Below are positions 25,461 through 34,843 of a stretch of DNA of 59,054 bases, piece after piece (the stretch's first letter is position 1; each line of letters starts with the position of its first letter). Location: assembly GCF_000739895.2 (NCBI RefSeq), contig NZ_BBJS01000042.1, positions 1 to 59,054 of the forward strand, in the 5' to 3' direction. The position numbers and the translations under genes are program-made. Origin of the DNA: Sphingomonas paucimobilis NBRC 13935 (GTDB lineage Bacteria; Pseudomonadota; Alphaproteobacteria; Sphingomonadales; Sphingomonadaceae). A model generated the notes under the pieces. The model made no database searches and was not told the origin of the DNA. It was given only the letters and a program-made list of their open reading frames with translations.

Positions 25461-26276
25461 GTGACGCTTGCCCTGATCCTGTCCGCCATCGCCATGACGC
25501 TGATCGTCGGTGTCCGCTATCTACTCGCCTCGGGCGCGTTCGCGCTGGCGACCCGGGCGCGGCATCCCGATCTCTATGCCGGTCTCGATCCGCAGATCCG
25601 GCGCGAGATCGGCTGGAGCCTGGCCTCGGCCGCGATCTATGGCGTGCCGGCCGGCATCGTCGCTTGGGGGTGGCAGAATCGCGGCTGGACGCAGATTTAC
25701 GCCGACGTCCATGCCTATCCGCTCTGGTATCTGCCCGTCTCGGTCCTGCTCTATCTGATCGCGCACGATAGTTGGTTCTACTGGACGCATCGCTGGATGC
25801 ACCGGCCCGCCATCTTCAAGCGCGCGCATGCCGTCCATCACGCCAGCCGACCGCCGACCGCCTGGGCGGCGATGGCGTTCCACCCGATCGAAGCGGTAAC
25901 CGGCGCTGTGGCCATTCCGCTACTGGTCTTCGTGATTCCGATCCATGTCGGCGCACTCGGCTTGGTGCTGACGATCATGACGGTTATGGGCGTGACCAAC
26001 CACATGGGCTGGGAAATCTTTCCCCGTTTCCTGTGGCAGGGGCACCTGGGGGGGTGGCTCATCACTGCGAGCCACCATCAACGGCATCACGAGCAATATG
26101 GGTGCAATTATGGACTCTACTTCCGTTTCTGGGATCGACTGTGCGGGACGGACCGGGGACTGGGAGATTTCGCGCGCGCCCATGCGCAGGCGGCGCGGCG
26201 CGTCGGTGCTGCTGGCGCTGGCCAGCCTGCCGCTGATCGGCGCGGCGCCGGTCAGCCGGCTGGACATCGGGATTGA
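25461..26276 (+). CDS. Sterol desaturase / fatty acid hydroxylase family di-iron enzyme, possibly a carotenoid ring hydroxylase
   Basis: The protein of up to 271 residues has several membrane helices and the three His boxes of integral-membrane di-iron oxygenases: HDSWFYWTHRWMH at 102-114, HAVHH at 123-127 and SHHQRHH at about 204-210. The family inserts hydroxyl groups into lipids or carotenoids. Because crtY, crtI and crtB are nearby and sphingomonads often make 2-hydroxylated zeaxanthin (nostoxanthin), a CrtG-like role is possible, but this is inference. The start is GTG 25461, without a clear ribosome site; ATG 25494 is an alternative. The last 30 residues overlap the next gene by 95 bases and look non-homologous, so a frameshift or a late stop is possible. 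Confidence 0.8.
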   Translation: MTLALILSAIAMTLIVGVRYLLASGAFALATRARHPDLYAGLDPQIRREIGWSLASAAIYGVPAGIVAWGWQNRGWTQIYADVHAYPLWYLPVSVLLYLIAHDSWFYWTHRWMHRPAIFKRAHAVHHASRPPTAWAAMAFHPIEAVTGAVAIPLLVFVIPIHVGALGLVLTIMTVMGVTNHMGWEIFPRFLWQGHLGGWLITASHHQRHHEQYGCNYGLYFRFWDRLCGTDRGLGDFARAHAQAARRVGAAGAGQPAADRRGAGQPAGHRD

Positions 26277-26619
26277 CCAGCTCCGCTCCGCCAAAGGCAT
26301 GATCCGGCTGTGCTTGACCGCCGATCCGGACAATTTTCCCGCCTGCGTCGATGACGCGCGCGCGCTGACCCGCTCGGTGCCGGCGGGGCAGCGCGCCATC
26401 CATCTCGACGGCCTGCCCCATGGCCAGTACGCCGCCGCCGTCATCCATGACGAGAACAACAACGCCAAGCTGGACACGCTGGCCGGCATTCCCCGCGAGG
26501 GCTTTGGCTTCTCCCGCAATCCGGCGATCCATTTCGGCCCGCCCCGTTTTACGGCCGCACGCTTCGCGCTCGATTCTGTTGCCGAAACACAACAGATTCG
26601 GATGCGATACATATTCTGA
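26182..26619 (+). CDS. DUF2141 family exported protein
   Basis: The 145-residue protein has a signal peptide (MRRRRGASVLLALASLPLIGAAP) and the DUF2141 pattern: a beta-sandwich with LDIGIDQLRSAKGMIRLCLTADPDNFPAC and the conserved end HGQYAAAVIHDENNNAKLDTLAGIPREGFGFSRN. The latter contains an Asp/Asn-rich DENNNAKLD loop that could bind calcium. Its start lies inside the end of the hydroxylase gene, so the two are almost certainly one operon. DUF2141 has no established function. Confidence 0.88.
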   Translation: MRRRRGASVLLALASLPLIGAAPVSRLDIGIDQLRSAKGMIRLCLTADPDNFPACVDDARALTRSVPAGQRAIHLDGLPHGQYAAAVIHDENNNAKLDTLAGIPREGFGFSRNPAIHFGPPRFTAARFALDSVAETQQIRMRYIF

Positions 26620-26691
26620 CACAATCGACCGGAGCGAAATCGCTACCGTCGCGTTGCATTTCGGATAACCTATTTCAGGGAGTTTTCCGTT

Positions 26692-27576
26692 TTGCGCCTT
26701 TTTCCGCGCGTTGCCGCCCCGCTCATCGCTTCGGCGGCTCTATCCCTGTCCCTGCCCGCCCATGCGCAGGACCTCCCCGCGGCCGATGCTTCCGATGCCG
26801 CCGCTGTTGGCGCTCAGATGGGCAAGAATACCATCACGCTCGGCTTGGGCGCGGCCTATCTGCCCGATTATCAGGGGTCGAACGATTATCAGTTCACGCC
26901 CGCACCCGCCGGCTTGGCCTATATTGATGGGCATACGATCACCTGGATCGGCAATCGCCTGTCGGTCGACCTGATCGGCGACCGGAGCAATCCGGGTTGG
27001 GATTTTCAGGCCGGGCCGGTCGGCGTCGTCAATCTGGACCGTACCGCGCCGTCGCGCATTGATGATCCCCGCGTCCGCGCGCTGGGCAAGATCGGCGCGG
27101 CGGTCGAACTGGGCGGCTATGTCGGCATCGGCAAGGTGGGCGTGGTCACCAGCCCCTATGACCGCCTGTCCGTCGCGCTCAGCTATCGCCACGACGTCAC
27201 CGGCGTGCATGACAGCGGCATCTGGCAGCCCAGCATCAACTATTTCACGCCGCTGTCGACCAAGGCGGCCGCCGGCCTGTTCGCGACCGCCGAACATGCC
27301 GGCGCGGGCTATGCCCGTCGCTATTATTCGATCACGCCGGGCCAGAGCGTGGCGAGCGGCCTGCCCATCTATGACGCGCGGTCGGGGTGGAAGAACTGGA
27401 CCGCCGGTGCGCTGGGCACCTATTCGCTGACCGGCAATCTCCTTCAGGGTTGGAAGCTGGTCGGCAGCGTCGCCTATAGCCGCATGCTCAACGATTTCGG
27501 CGACAGCCCGATCGTGTCGCAGGCGGGTTCGCGCAGCCAGTGGCTGGGTGCGCTGGGCGTCGCCTATACCTTCTGA
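26692..27576 (+). CDS. MipA/OmpV family outer-membrane protein
   Basis: The 294-residue protein starts at TTG 26692, about 10 bases after CAGGGA. It has a signal peptide (LFPRVAAPLIASAALSLSLPAHAQ), then a beta-barrel with the MipA opening ITLGLGAAYLPDYQGSNDYQFTPAP and the terminal VAYSRMLNDFGDSPIVSQAGSRSQWLGALGVAYTF, ending in Phe. MipA/OmpV proteins are outer-membrane scaffolds or porin-like barrels. It is 72 bases downstream of DUF2141 and may share its operon. A strong hairpin follows. Confidence 0.92.
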   Translation: MRLFPRVAAPLIASAALSLSLPAHAQDLPAADASDAAAVGAQMGKNTITLGLGAAYLPDYQGSNDYQFTPAPAGLAYIDGHTITWIGNRLSVDLIGDRSNPGWDFQAGPVGVVNLDRTAPSRIDDPRVRALGKIGAAVELGGYVGIGKVGVVTSPYDRLSVALSYRHDVTGVHDSGIWQPSINYFTPLSTKAAAGLFATAEHAGAGYARRYYSITPGQSVASGLPIYDARSGWKNWTAGALGTYSLTGNLLQGWKLVGSVAYSRMLNDFGDSPIVSQAGSRSQWLGALGVAYTF

Positions 27577-27583
27577 CGATCTC

Positions 27584-27620
27584 GTCCGGGCCAGCCCATG
27601 GGGCGGGCCCGGACAACCCT
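27584..27620. terminator. Bidirectional terminator hairpin
   Basis: GTCCGGGCC (27584-27592) pairs perfectly with GGCCCGGAC (27606-27614), followed by AACCCTTATT on the plus strand. It lies between the converging mipA-like gene and a lipoprotein gene. Confidence 0.65.
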
Positions 27621-28132
27621 TATTCCTGCGGGCATTCCCCGGGGCGGGTGACGGGCGCGCCGCCCATATACCATTGGCTTCGGTCGCCCATCGTATCGCG
27701 ATCATGATAGCAGACCTGCGCCTTGCCGGTCTTCATATCCATCTGCATCGTCCAATTGTTGTCGGCGCAGTCATGCGGGGTGCAGCCATGCGCGGCCAGC
27801 CCCGTGGCCCCCATGGCGAAGATCGGCACTGTCACCGCGCCACGTGATATGATCCGCTGCACCAGTTTCTGATCGCCCACCGCATCGTGCAGCGCACCCG
27901 CCACCTCGGTCCGGTCGAAGAAGGTGACTCCATCGACCGCATCATTGGGATATTGGCCGATATAGGCCTTGAGCGGCGTCACCTGCGCCACCCCCGCCAG
28001 CGGCGTCGGGCGCGCGGTTCCCGGCGGGGTGAAATTGCCCGGCGCGACATCCGAATCGGTATCCCCGTCCTTGGAGCCGCAGGCGGCCAGTGCCAGCAGG
28101 GCCAAGGGGGCAAGACAAGCGAAACGGCGCAT
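27620..28132 (-). CDS. Hypothetical lipoprotein, 170 aa
   Basis: ATG 28132 has a good AGGAGA ribosome site. The signal ends in a lipobox: MRRFACLAPLALLALAACGS, Cys at 18. The mature protein has a Pro/Thr-rich linker, a helix-forming middle (AYIGQYPNDAVDGVTFFDRTEVAGALHDAVGDQKLVQRII) and a Cys-containing end (AAHGCTPHDCADNNWTMQMD ... AQVCYHDRD ... PGECPQE). The four late Cys residues could pair in disulfides, and the NWTMQMD segment is reminiscent of lysozyme-inhibitor-like folds, but this is weak. Function unknown. It has its own transcript on the minus strand. Confidence 0.75.
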   Translation of the reverse strand: MRRFACLAPLALLALAACGSKDGDTDSDVAPGNFTPPGTARPTPLAGVAQVTPLKAYIGQYPNDAVDGVTFFDRTEVAGALHDAVGDQKLVQRIISRGAVTVPIFAMGATGLAAHGCTPHDCADNNWTMQMDMKTGKAQVCYHDRDTMGDRSQWYMGGAPVTRPGECPQE

Positions 28133-28214
28133 CACACTCTCCTGAGGATCATATCGTTCTGACGCAATTCTGGGGCGAAGGGAACGCATGGCTTTGCCGG
28201 GCGGTTGCCGGGAT

Positions 28215-28652
28215 ATGCCCCATCCCTCTCCCGATCCGCTGACGCGCTTCGTCGAAGCCCAGGCGCAAGACCTTGCCACCGCTCTGGCCGAGTTGCGCGA
28301 CGGGCGAAAGCGCAGCCATTGGATGTGGTATGTCTTTCCCCAGATCGCCGGGCTGGGGCGCAGCGAGACCGCGCGCTACTATGCGATCGCCGATGTCGTG
28401 GAAGCCCGCGCCTATCTGGCGCATCCGCTGCTCGGGCCCCGTCTGCACGAGGCGGTGCGCACCGCCTGCGCCGCGTCGGGATCGGCCGAGGCGGTGTTCG
28501 GTCCGGTCGATGCGATGAAGCTGCGTTCCTCGCTGACGCTGTTCGCGGCGGTGGCCGAGGACCCTGCGCCGTTCCAGGCGGGGCTCGACCGATTCTTCGA
28601 CGGGCAGGGCGATCCGGCGACGCTTCGCCTGATCGGCCATGCGACCTCCTGA
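28215..28652 (+). CDS. DUF1810 family protein
   Basis: The 145-residue cytosolic protein has the family core DPLTRFVEAQAQDLATALAELRDGRKRSHWMWYVFPQIAGLGRSETARYYAI, then AYLAHPLLGPRLHE and the conserved FGPVDAMKLRSSLTLF. DUF1810 proteins are small helical proteins of unknown function. ATG 28215 is preferred over ATG 28188 because the family match begins right after it. A hairpin follows at 28668-28694. Confidence 0.88.
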   Translation: MPHPSPDPLTRFVEAQAQDLATALAELRDGRKRSHWMWYVFPQIAGLGRSETARYYAIADVVEARAYLAHPLLGPRLHEAVRTACAASGSAEAVFGPVDAMKLRSSLTLFAAVAEDPAPFQAGLDRFFDGQGDPATLRLIGHATS

Positions 28653-28667
28653 GGCCGGCACATCGCC

Positions 28668-28694
28668 GGGTGGACCGGCAAGGCCGATCCACCC
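28668..28694. terminator. Hairpin between converging genes
   Basis: GGGTGGA-C-CGGC pairs with GCCG-A-TCCACCC around AAG, one mismatch in a 12-base stem. It lies between the stops of the DUF1810 gene and the converging lipoprotein gene. There is no T-run. Confidence 0.5.
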
Positions 28695-28702
28695 TGTGCG
28701 CG

Positions 28703-29083
28703 TCATCCCTTGGTCTTCACCGGCCCGGGGCCCGTCACGCTGGCCGAGCCATCGGCGGTCAGTACGATCGTCCACTGCGCGACATTGTCGCACACCGCCG
28801 TCCAGGTCGGGTTGCCGTTGACCGGGGCGATCTCGGTCATGCTGGTCACCGACTGACAGGTCGCGCCGCTCGTGCCGGCATCGCGGATCGCGCGGAACAG
28901 CACACCGCGCCGCTGCCCCTCGGGCAGGTTGCGGACCTTGGCGCCCAGGTCCTGCGCGCTCATCCCGCTGGTGTTGGACGGAGCCGCCGCCGTCGCGGTG
29001 TTGCCGGTGGCTTCGGTCGAGGAGCCACAGGCCGCCAGCGGCAGGGCGGCGGCCAGAATGGCGGTGATGATCGTACGCTTCAT
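28703..29083 (-). CDS. Hypothetical lipoprotein, 126 aa
   Basis: ATG 29083 has GGAG seven bases upstream; ATG 29089 (MFMKR) is the alternative. The lipobox is clear (MKRTIITAILAAALPLAACGS, Cys19). The mature part starts with a Thr/Ala-rich linker, then LGAKVRNLPEGQRRGVLFRAIRDAGTSGATCQSVTSM and AVCDNVAQWTIVLTADGSASV. The arrangement of two Cys residues and the W-x-I-x-L-x-x-D-G-S end recurs in small sphingomonad lipoproteins, but I know no function. It is divergent from ung. Confidence 0.75.
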   Translation of the reverse strand: MKRTIITAILAAALPLAACGSSTEATGNTATAAAPSNTSGMSAQDLGAKVRNLPEGQRRGVLFRAIRDAGTSGATCQSVTSMTEIAPVNGNPTWTAVCDNVAQWTIVLTADGSASVTGPGPVKTKG

Positions 29084-29198
29084 GAACATGCTCCATGACA
29101 GGTTACGCGGTCGGCGGGATGACGACCGTATCGGCTGCATAACGATTATCCTCGGTTGCGGTTGCGCGGTGATGACGCGAACGGCATGGAGATAGGCC

Positions 29199-29894
29199 AT
29201 GAGCGATATTCGTCTTCACGAAAGCTGGCTGGCCCCGTTACGGCCCGAGTTTGACGAGCCCTATATGAAGGCGCTCAAGACTTTTCTGGCGCAGGAGCGC
29301 GCCGCCGGGCAGCGCATCTTCCCCCGCCCGACCGAATGGTTCCGCGCACTCGACCTGACCCCGCTCGACCAGGTGCGCGTCGTCATCCTGGGGCAGGACC
29401 CCTATCATGGCGAGGGGCAGGCGCATGGCCTGGCCTTCTCCGTCCAGCCCGGCGTCCGGCCGCCGCCCAGCCTGGTCAATATCTACAAGGAGATGGCCGA
29501 CGATCTGGGCATCGCCCCGCCCGGCCACGGCCTGCTCGACCATTGGGCGCGGCAGGGGGTGCTGCTGCTCAACTCGGTGCTGACCGTGCGCATGGGGCAG
29601 GCCGCTTCGCATCAGGGGCGCGGGTGGGAACGCTTCACCGACGCCGTCATCCGCGCCGTCGCCGCCAAGCCCGAGCCGGTCGTCTTTATCCTCTGGGGCG
29701 CCTATGCCCAGAAAAAGGCGGGCTTCGTGCGCGAGATGGGCGGCGGGCGGCACGGCGTGATCACGTCGGTCCATCCCTCCCCCTTGTCGGCGAGGGGCGG
29801 CTTTTTCGGCTCCAAGCCCTTTTCGCGCGCCAACGCCTTTCTGGTCGAGCATGGCCAAAAACCGATCGACTGGGCGCTGCCGCCGCTGCTCTGA
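29199..29894 (+). CDS. ung: Uracil-DNA glycosylase (family 1)
   Basis: Ung removes uracil from DNA in base-excision repair. The 231-residue product has the water-activating loop GQDPYHG at 65-71 (Asp67), the uracil-binding [12 protein letters not shown] and the DNA-intercalation loop [13 protein letters not shown] at about 192-204, with His192. All are diagnostic of family 1. The gene stands alone, followed 76 bases later by a PhnA-domain gene. Confidence 0.97.
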   Translation: MSDIRLHESWLAPLRPEFDEPYMKALKTFLAQERAAGQRIFPRPTEWFRALDLTPLDQVRVVILGQDPYHGEGQAHGLAFSVQPGVRPPPSLVNIYKEMADDLGIAPPGHGLLDHWARQGVLLLNSVLTVRMGQAASHQGRGWERFTDAVIRAVAAKPEPVVFILWGAYAQKKAGFVREMGGGRHGVITSVHPSPLSARGGFFGSKPFSRANAFLVEHGQKPIDWALPPLL

Positions 29895-29970
29895 TCTGTA
29901 ATCATACTGGCATCACTTCGGCGAAGCGCGCATAGGGCCGCTTTTCCACCAGCGAACAGGGGCAAGCGCG

Positions 29971-30282
29971 ATGGCCGACGAAGACTATGTCTATGACGAA
30001 GCGACCGGAGAATGGATCAGCGCGGCGGACGCCGCCGCCAAGGCCGGCACGGTCGGCGAGGATGATGCGGTGGTGGTGCGGGACTCGGTCGGCAATGTGC
30101 TGAGCGATGGGGATCAGGTGACGCTGATCAAGGACCTGACCGTCAAGGGCGCGGGCCAGACGCTGAAGCGCGGCACGCTCATCAAGTCGATCCGCCTGAC
30201 CGGCGACGCGCAGGAAATCGACTGCAAGTTCGACGGGATCAAGGGACTCGTGCTGCGCGCGGAGTTTGTGCGTAAGCGGTAA
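29971..30282 (+). CDS. PhnA-domain protein (YjdM/alkylphosphonate-utilisation-like)
   Basis: The 103-residue protein carries the C-terminal PhnA/YjdM domain (VVRDSVGNVLSDGDQVTLIKDLTVKG, TLKRGTLIKSIRLTGDAQEIDCKFDGIKGLVLRAEFVRK). The usual N-terminal zinc ribbon with its CxxC pairs is absent; instead there is an acidic MADEDYVYDEATGEWISAADAAAKAG segment. Despite the name, a role of YjdM in phosphonate use is doubtful, and no phn genes are nearby. It converges on the toxin-antitoxin operon. Confidence 0.88.
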   Translation: MADEDYVYDEATGEWISAADAAAKAGTVGEDDAVVVRDSVGNVLSDGDQVTLIKDLTVKGAGQTLKRGTLIKSIRLTGDAQEIDCKFDGIKGLVLRAEFVRKR

Positions 30283-30290
30283 GTTCGCCT

Positions 30291-30998
30291 TTAACCGAAC
30301 ATTCCCCCAGCCGCTCGCTTCGGTTCAACAATGTGCCTTTCAGCGAGTACTTCGCGCCATATCGAATAGGTTTCATCGATCAACTGCGACAACTCTGCCA
30401 ATGAATATAGATCATCATCATTAACGCATGACTCACTGATAACTCGTTCTTCTTTTCCCTGCGGAAAACGAAGAACGAGAAGGTTTGAGTCAAAAAAATC
30501 CGGGTCAGCCAATCGAATTTGCTGATGCATCATAGAAAAAACGAACTTGCGGGCATGCGCCGTTAAACCATTAGTCCGGCGATAATCTATAAACAGAAAG
30601 GTATTTCTTCCATTCAATTGAAAGAAAAAATTTTCCCAATACCGCACAAGCCCCAGTGAACCAATGGCCATCGAAGGCACTACACGCTCAACTGCGCCAC
30701 TTGATTTTTGCCGATACCAATGATCAAAAAGATCGACAACCTCCAGACAGCTCTCTTCCTGCTCGTCGCATCTGCAACGCCTGCTAACGATCTCTTTGAT
30801 CTTATCAATAGAGGGACGCGGCGAGATTAATCCTAGCGGGTTGGAGGGATTAGCGATATTGAAATTTTGGGATCGTGCTGGCTCGTATGACCAGCTGCCG
30901 CCACCAGAGTTGAAAGATTGAAGTGCTCGACGCTTCATTGCCGCAGGAAGCGGTGCGATTCGAGCTAAATCAGTCTCCGGCAAACGGCGAAGCTTCAT
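30291..30998 (-). CDS. Putative SocB-like toxin, partner of a Panacea-domain antitoxin
   Basis: This is the second gene of an AT-richer two-gene operon, overlapping the antitoxin gene by 29 bases. ATG 30998 has GAGGGA five bases upstream. The 235-residue protein has an N-terminal DLARIAPLPAAMKRRALQSF segment, then a Ser/Asn-rich loop containing NPLGLI (residues 53-58), then a helical region (SIDKIKEIVSRRCRCDEQEESCLEVVDLFDHWY) and a longer alpha/beta body. From memory the N-terminal layout resembles the SocB family, whose Caulobacter member blocks replication by binding the DnaN clamp. NPLGLI is a weak match to the clamp-binding QLxLF peptide. It could also be a different, undescribed Panacea-linked toxin. 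Family assignment is inference. Confidence 0.6.
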   Translation of the reverse strand: MKLRRLPETDLARIAPLPAAMKRRALQSFNSGGGSWSYEPARSQNFNIANPSNPLGLISPRPSIDKIKEIVSRRCRCDEQEESCLEVVDLFDHWYRQKSSGAVERVVPSMAIGSLGLVRYWENFFFQLNGRNTFLFIDYRRTNGLTAHARKFVFSMMHQQIRLADPDFFDSNLLVLRFPQGKEERVISESCVNDDDLYSLAELSQLIDETYSIWREVLAERHIVEPKRAAGGMFG

Positions 30999-31539
30999 CC
31001 AATCCCTCGTTCTCCTGCGAAGGCTGCAAAGCAACCTTCAACCTTCCGAACGTCTTGATCGTCAGATCATCGTCGATTCGGTTACCTACAGTAGCACCTG
31101 TTTTTGCTTTGTTCCAGACAATAGACCATGCCCCCCCTGGAACGTGCGACAAACTTATCAACTGACTTGGTGAGGCATGCCCCATAACGTGCATGAGATG
31201 CTCAATATGTCTTATGGCAAGCGGGTCAGCCAATTCCGGCAATGCGGATGAGATCCCCGTAAAAGGATCGGTGCGCTGAATCGGAGAGGTAATTTCATTC
31301 CTGCCATAATGCTTCAAAGCATCATAGATCGAACGACATACCGGGCCAAACTCCCACGCTTCAAAGACGCCCCTCACCAAAGGGCGCCGATGATGAACCA
31401 GAAAAGCCGCGTGAGCGAAGTAAAGCAGTTTTTGTACGGAAATATTGCGGATGGGCACCTCCATACGTTGCGCACACGCAATTATTGCGTTCGCTACGAC
31501 GCGAGGATCATGCCCTGTCGCATCAGTCTTGTTTGGCAT
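30970..31539 (-). CDS. Panacea-domain (SocA-family) antitoxin
   Basis: The 189-residue protein has a Panacea (formerly DUF4065) domain: RVVANAIIACAQ..., ISVQKLLYFAHAAFLVHHRRPLV and GVFEAWEFGPVCRSIYDALKHYG at residues 14-79. This domain is used as an antitoxin across many toxin types; in Caulobacter, SocA acts as an adaptor delivering SocB to ClpXP. The C-terminal tail after about residue 140 (GGAWSIVWNKAKTG...) probably makes partner contacts. I chose ATG 31539. ATGs at 31548 and 31560 are alternatives, none with a strong ribosome site. It comes first in the operon, as an antitoxin usually does, and lower GC than its neighbours suggests transfer. Confidence 0.82.
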   Translation of the reverse strand: MPNKTDATGHDPRVVANAIIACAQRMEVPIRNISVQKLLYFAHAAFLVHHRRPLVRGVFEAWEFGPVCRSIYDALKHYGRNEITSPIQRTDPFTGISSALPELADPLAIRHIEHLMHVMGHASPSQLISLSHVPGGAWSIVWNKAKTGATVGNRIDDDLTIKTFGRLKVALQPSQENEGLDEASPFAGD

Positions 31540-31622
31540 GGCACCCATCGGCGGGCGCATGGGTTATGCGCGCCCGCCATGTCAACAGGCTAGAAGCTGG
31601 CTATCCCCCTTATGCGGCCGTG

Positions 31623-33610
<1,988 letters not shown>

Positions 33611-33699
33611 GGGCCACTCATAGGCGAAATGGACGGACCAAAGAAGGGGTTTCGTCACGATCCCCATCACATGCCCCCAAACCGGGACAGAGCGAGGGC

Positions 33700-33745
33700 A
33701 AAAAAAGGCCCCGATCGGCAAAAAGGGGAAGAGACCGATCGGGGC
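33700..33745 (-). terminator. Rho-independent terminator after the ferritin-like genes
   Basis: On the minus strand GCCCCGATCGG (33735-33745) pairs with CCGATCGGGGCC (33707-33718) around a 16-base loop and is followed by seven T residues (33700-33706). It lies 30 bases past the stop of the second ferritin-like gene and ahead of the thiC riboswitch. Confidence 0.9.
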
Positions 33746-33775
33746 AAGGCCCGTAGTGAAGGCTATGCTGTTCTT

Positions 33776-34807
33776 TTAGCCGCTGGCGGCGCTCGACCGG
33801 ACCGCCCCGTTCAGGCCGCCGGGGAAGAAGCCGCCGCCGGTGACCGACGCCCTGTTGAGATAGACGATGTTGAGCACCTGACCCGGCGTGCGCGCAAAGG
33901 CGATCGCGTTGGAGTCGGCCGGCACGATATTGGCCACCTGCTGTCCATTGACGGTCGCGACGATGCCCTGATCGAGATCGGTCGAGCCGTCCAGGCTGTC
34001 ACGCGCGTCCGAGATTTGCCCGGCGGCGGTGATCAGCGACGCGGTGGTCACCCCCTTGCGGTAGAGCGTCGTGCGGACGAGGCCGGCATGATAGGCCTCC
34101 GCCGCGTGGATGCCGGCTGCCGCTTCGATGAACGTCTTGTTCGACAGCAGGGCGACGCCGCCCATATAGGCGGTGACGCCAACATCCTCGAACAGATAGG
34201 CGCCGAGCAGGAAGAACTCGTCCGACGAATAGGGATCGAAGGTCGCGTTCGCACCGATCACACCCGCCGCACGCGCCGCCGCCGTGAAGGCGCCATTGGC
34301 ATCGCCCGACAGGTTGATCGCCGGCTGCGCCACCGCCGCACTGCCCAGCGCATTGCGCAGGAAGGTGACGTGCGCGATCTCGTCATAGGCGATTTCGCGC
34401 GCATATTGCGCGACGATCGGGTCCTGGAACTGGACCTGGCGCGGCTGACCGGCGCCATTGGTCGCGCTGGTGTTGATCGCGACCGATCCTTGCGTGCCCG
34501 TGCCGCCGAGCAGCGACGAGGACAGGCCGGTACCGAAGGCGGCATAGCTGTAGAATTGCGCTTCCAGATATTCGAGCTGGAGCGCGAAGTTCAGCACATC
34601 GGCGTCGGTCACCGATCCGGTCGGCGAGGGGGTGGGCGTCGGCGTGGGGATGACGATCACTTCGTCGTCATTGTTGCACGCACCCAGCATCGCCAGACCG
34701 CCCACGGCGCCAGCCCCGGCGGCCATGCGCATGAAACGGCGACGGTCGGCCCGGCGCTTGGCCGATGCCTCTTCGATCACATCGAGAATGAAGCGTTCTT
34801 CGCTCAT
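33776..34807 (-). CDS. Exported ferritin-like domain protein (Pcc13-62 type), copy 1
   Basis: The 343-residue protein has a Tat signal (DRRRFMRMAAGAGAVGGLAML) ending in LGAC, so it may be a lipoprotein. A Pro/Thr linker follows (PTPTPTPSPTG), then a ferritin-like four-helix domain: NFALQLEYLEAQFYSYAAFG, YAREIAYDEIAHVTFLRNALG, FFLLGAYLFEDVGVTAY and AAAGIHAAEAYHAGLVRTTLY. The Glu/His pattern could hold a di-iron or other metal centre. Related plant and bacterial proteins are linked to desiccation. The start has AGAGGA eight bases upstream. It follows a paralogue by 36 bases and both are ended by one terminator. Confidence 0.88.
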   Translation of the reverse strand: MSEERFILDVIEEASAKRRADRRRFMRMAAGAGAVGGLAMLGACNNDDEVIVIPTPTPTPSPTGSVTDADVLNFALQLEYLEAQFYSYAAFGTGLSSSLLGGTGTQGSVAINTSATNGAGQPRQVQFQDPIVAQYAREIAYDEIAHVTFLRNALGSAAVAQPAINLSGDANGAFTAAARAAGVIGANATFDPYSSDEFFLLGAYLFEDVGVTAYMGGVALLSNKTFIEAAAGIHAAEAYHAGLVRTTLYRKGVTTASLITAAGQISDARDSLDGSTDLDQGIVATVNGQQVANIVPADSNAIAFARTPGQVLNIVYLNRASVTGGGFFPGGLNGAVRSSAASG

Positions 34808-34843
34808 GGTGAAAAATCCTCTCGCAACGAGGAAAAAGGGGGA

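Noticed and set aside
31577..31586. TTGACA (minus strand) as a -35 box for the antitoxin operon
   Set aside because: No acceptable -10 box at 16-18 bases; the only AT-like hexamer is about 11 bases away.
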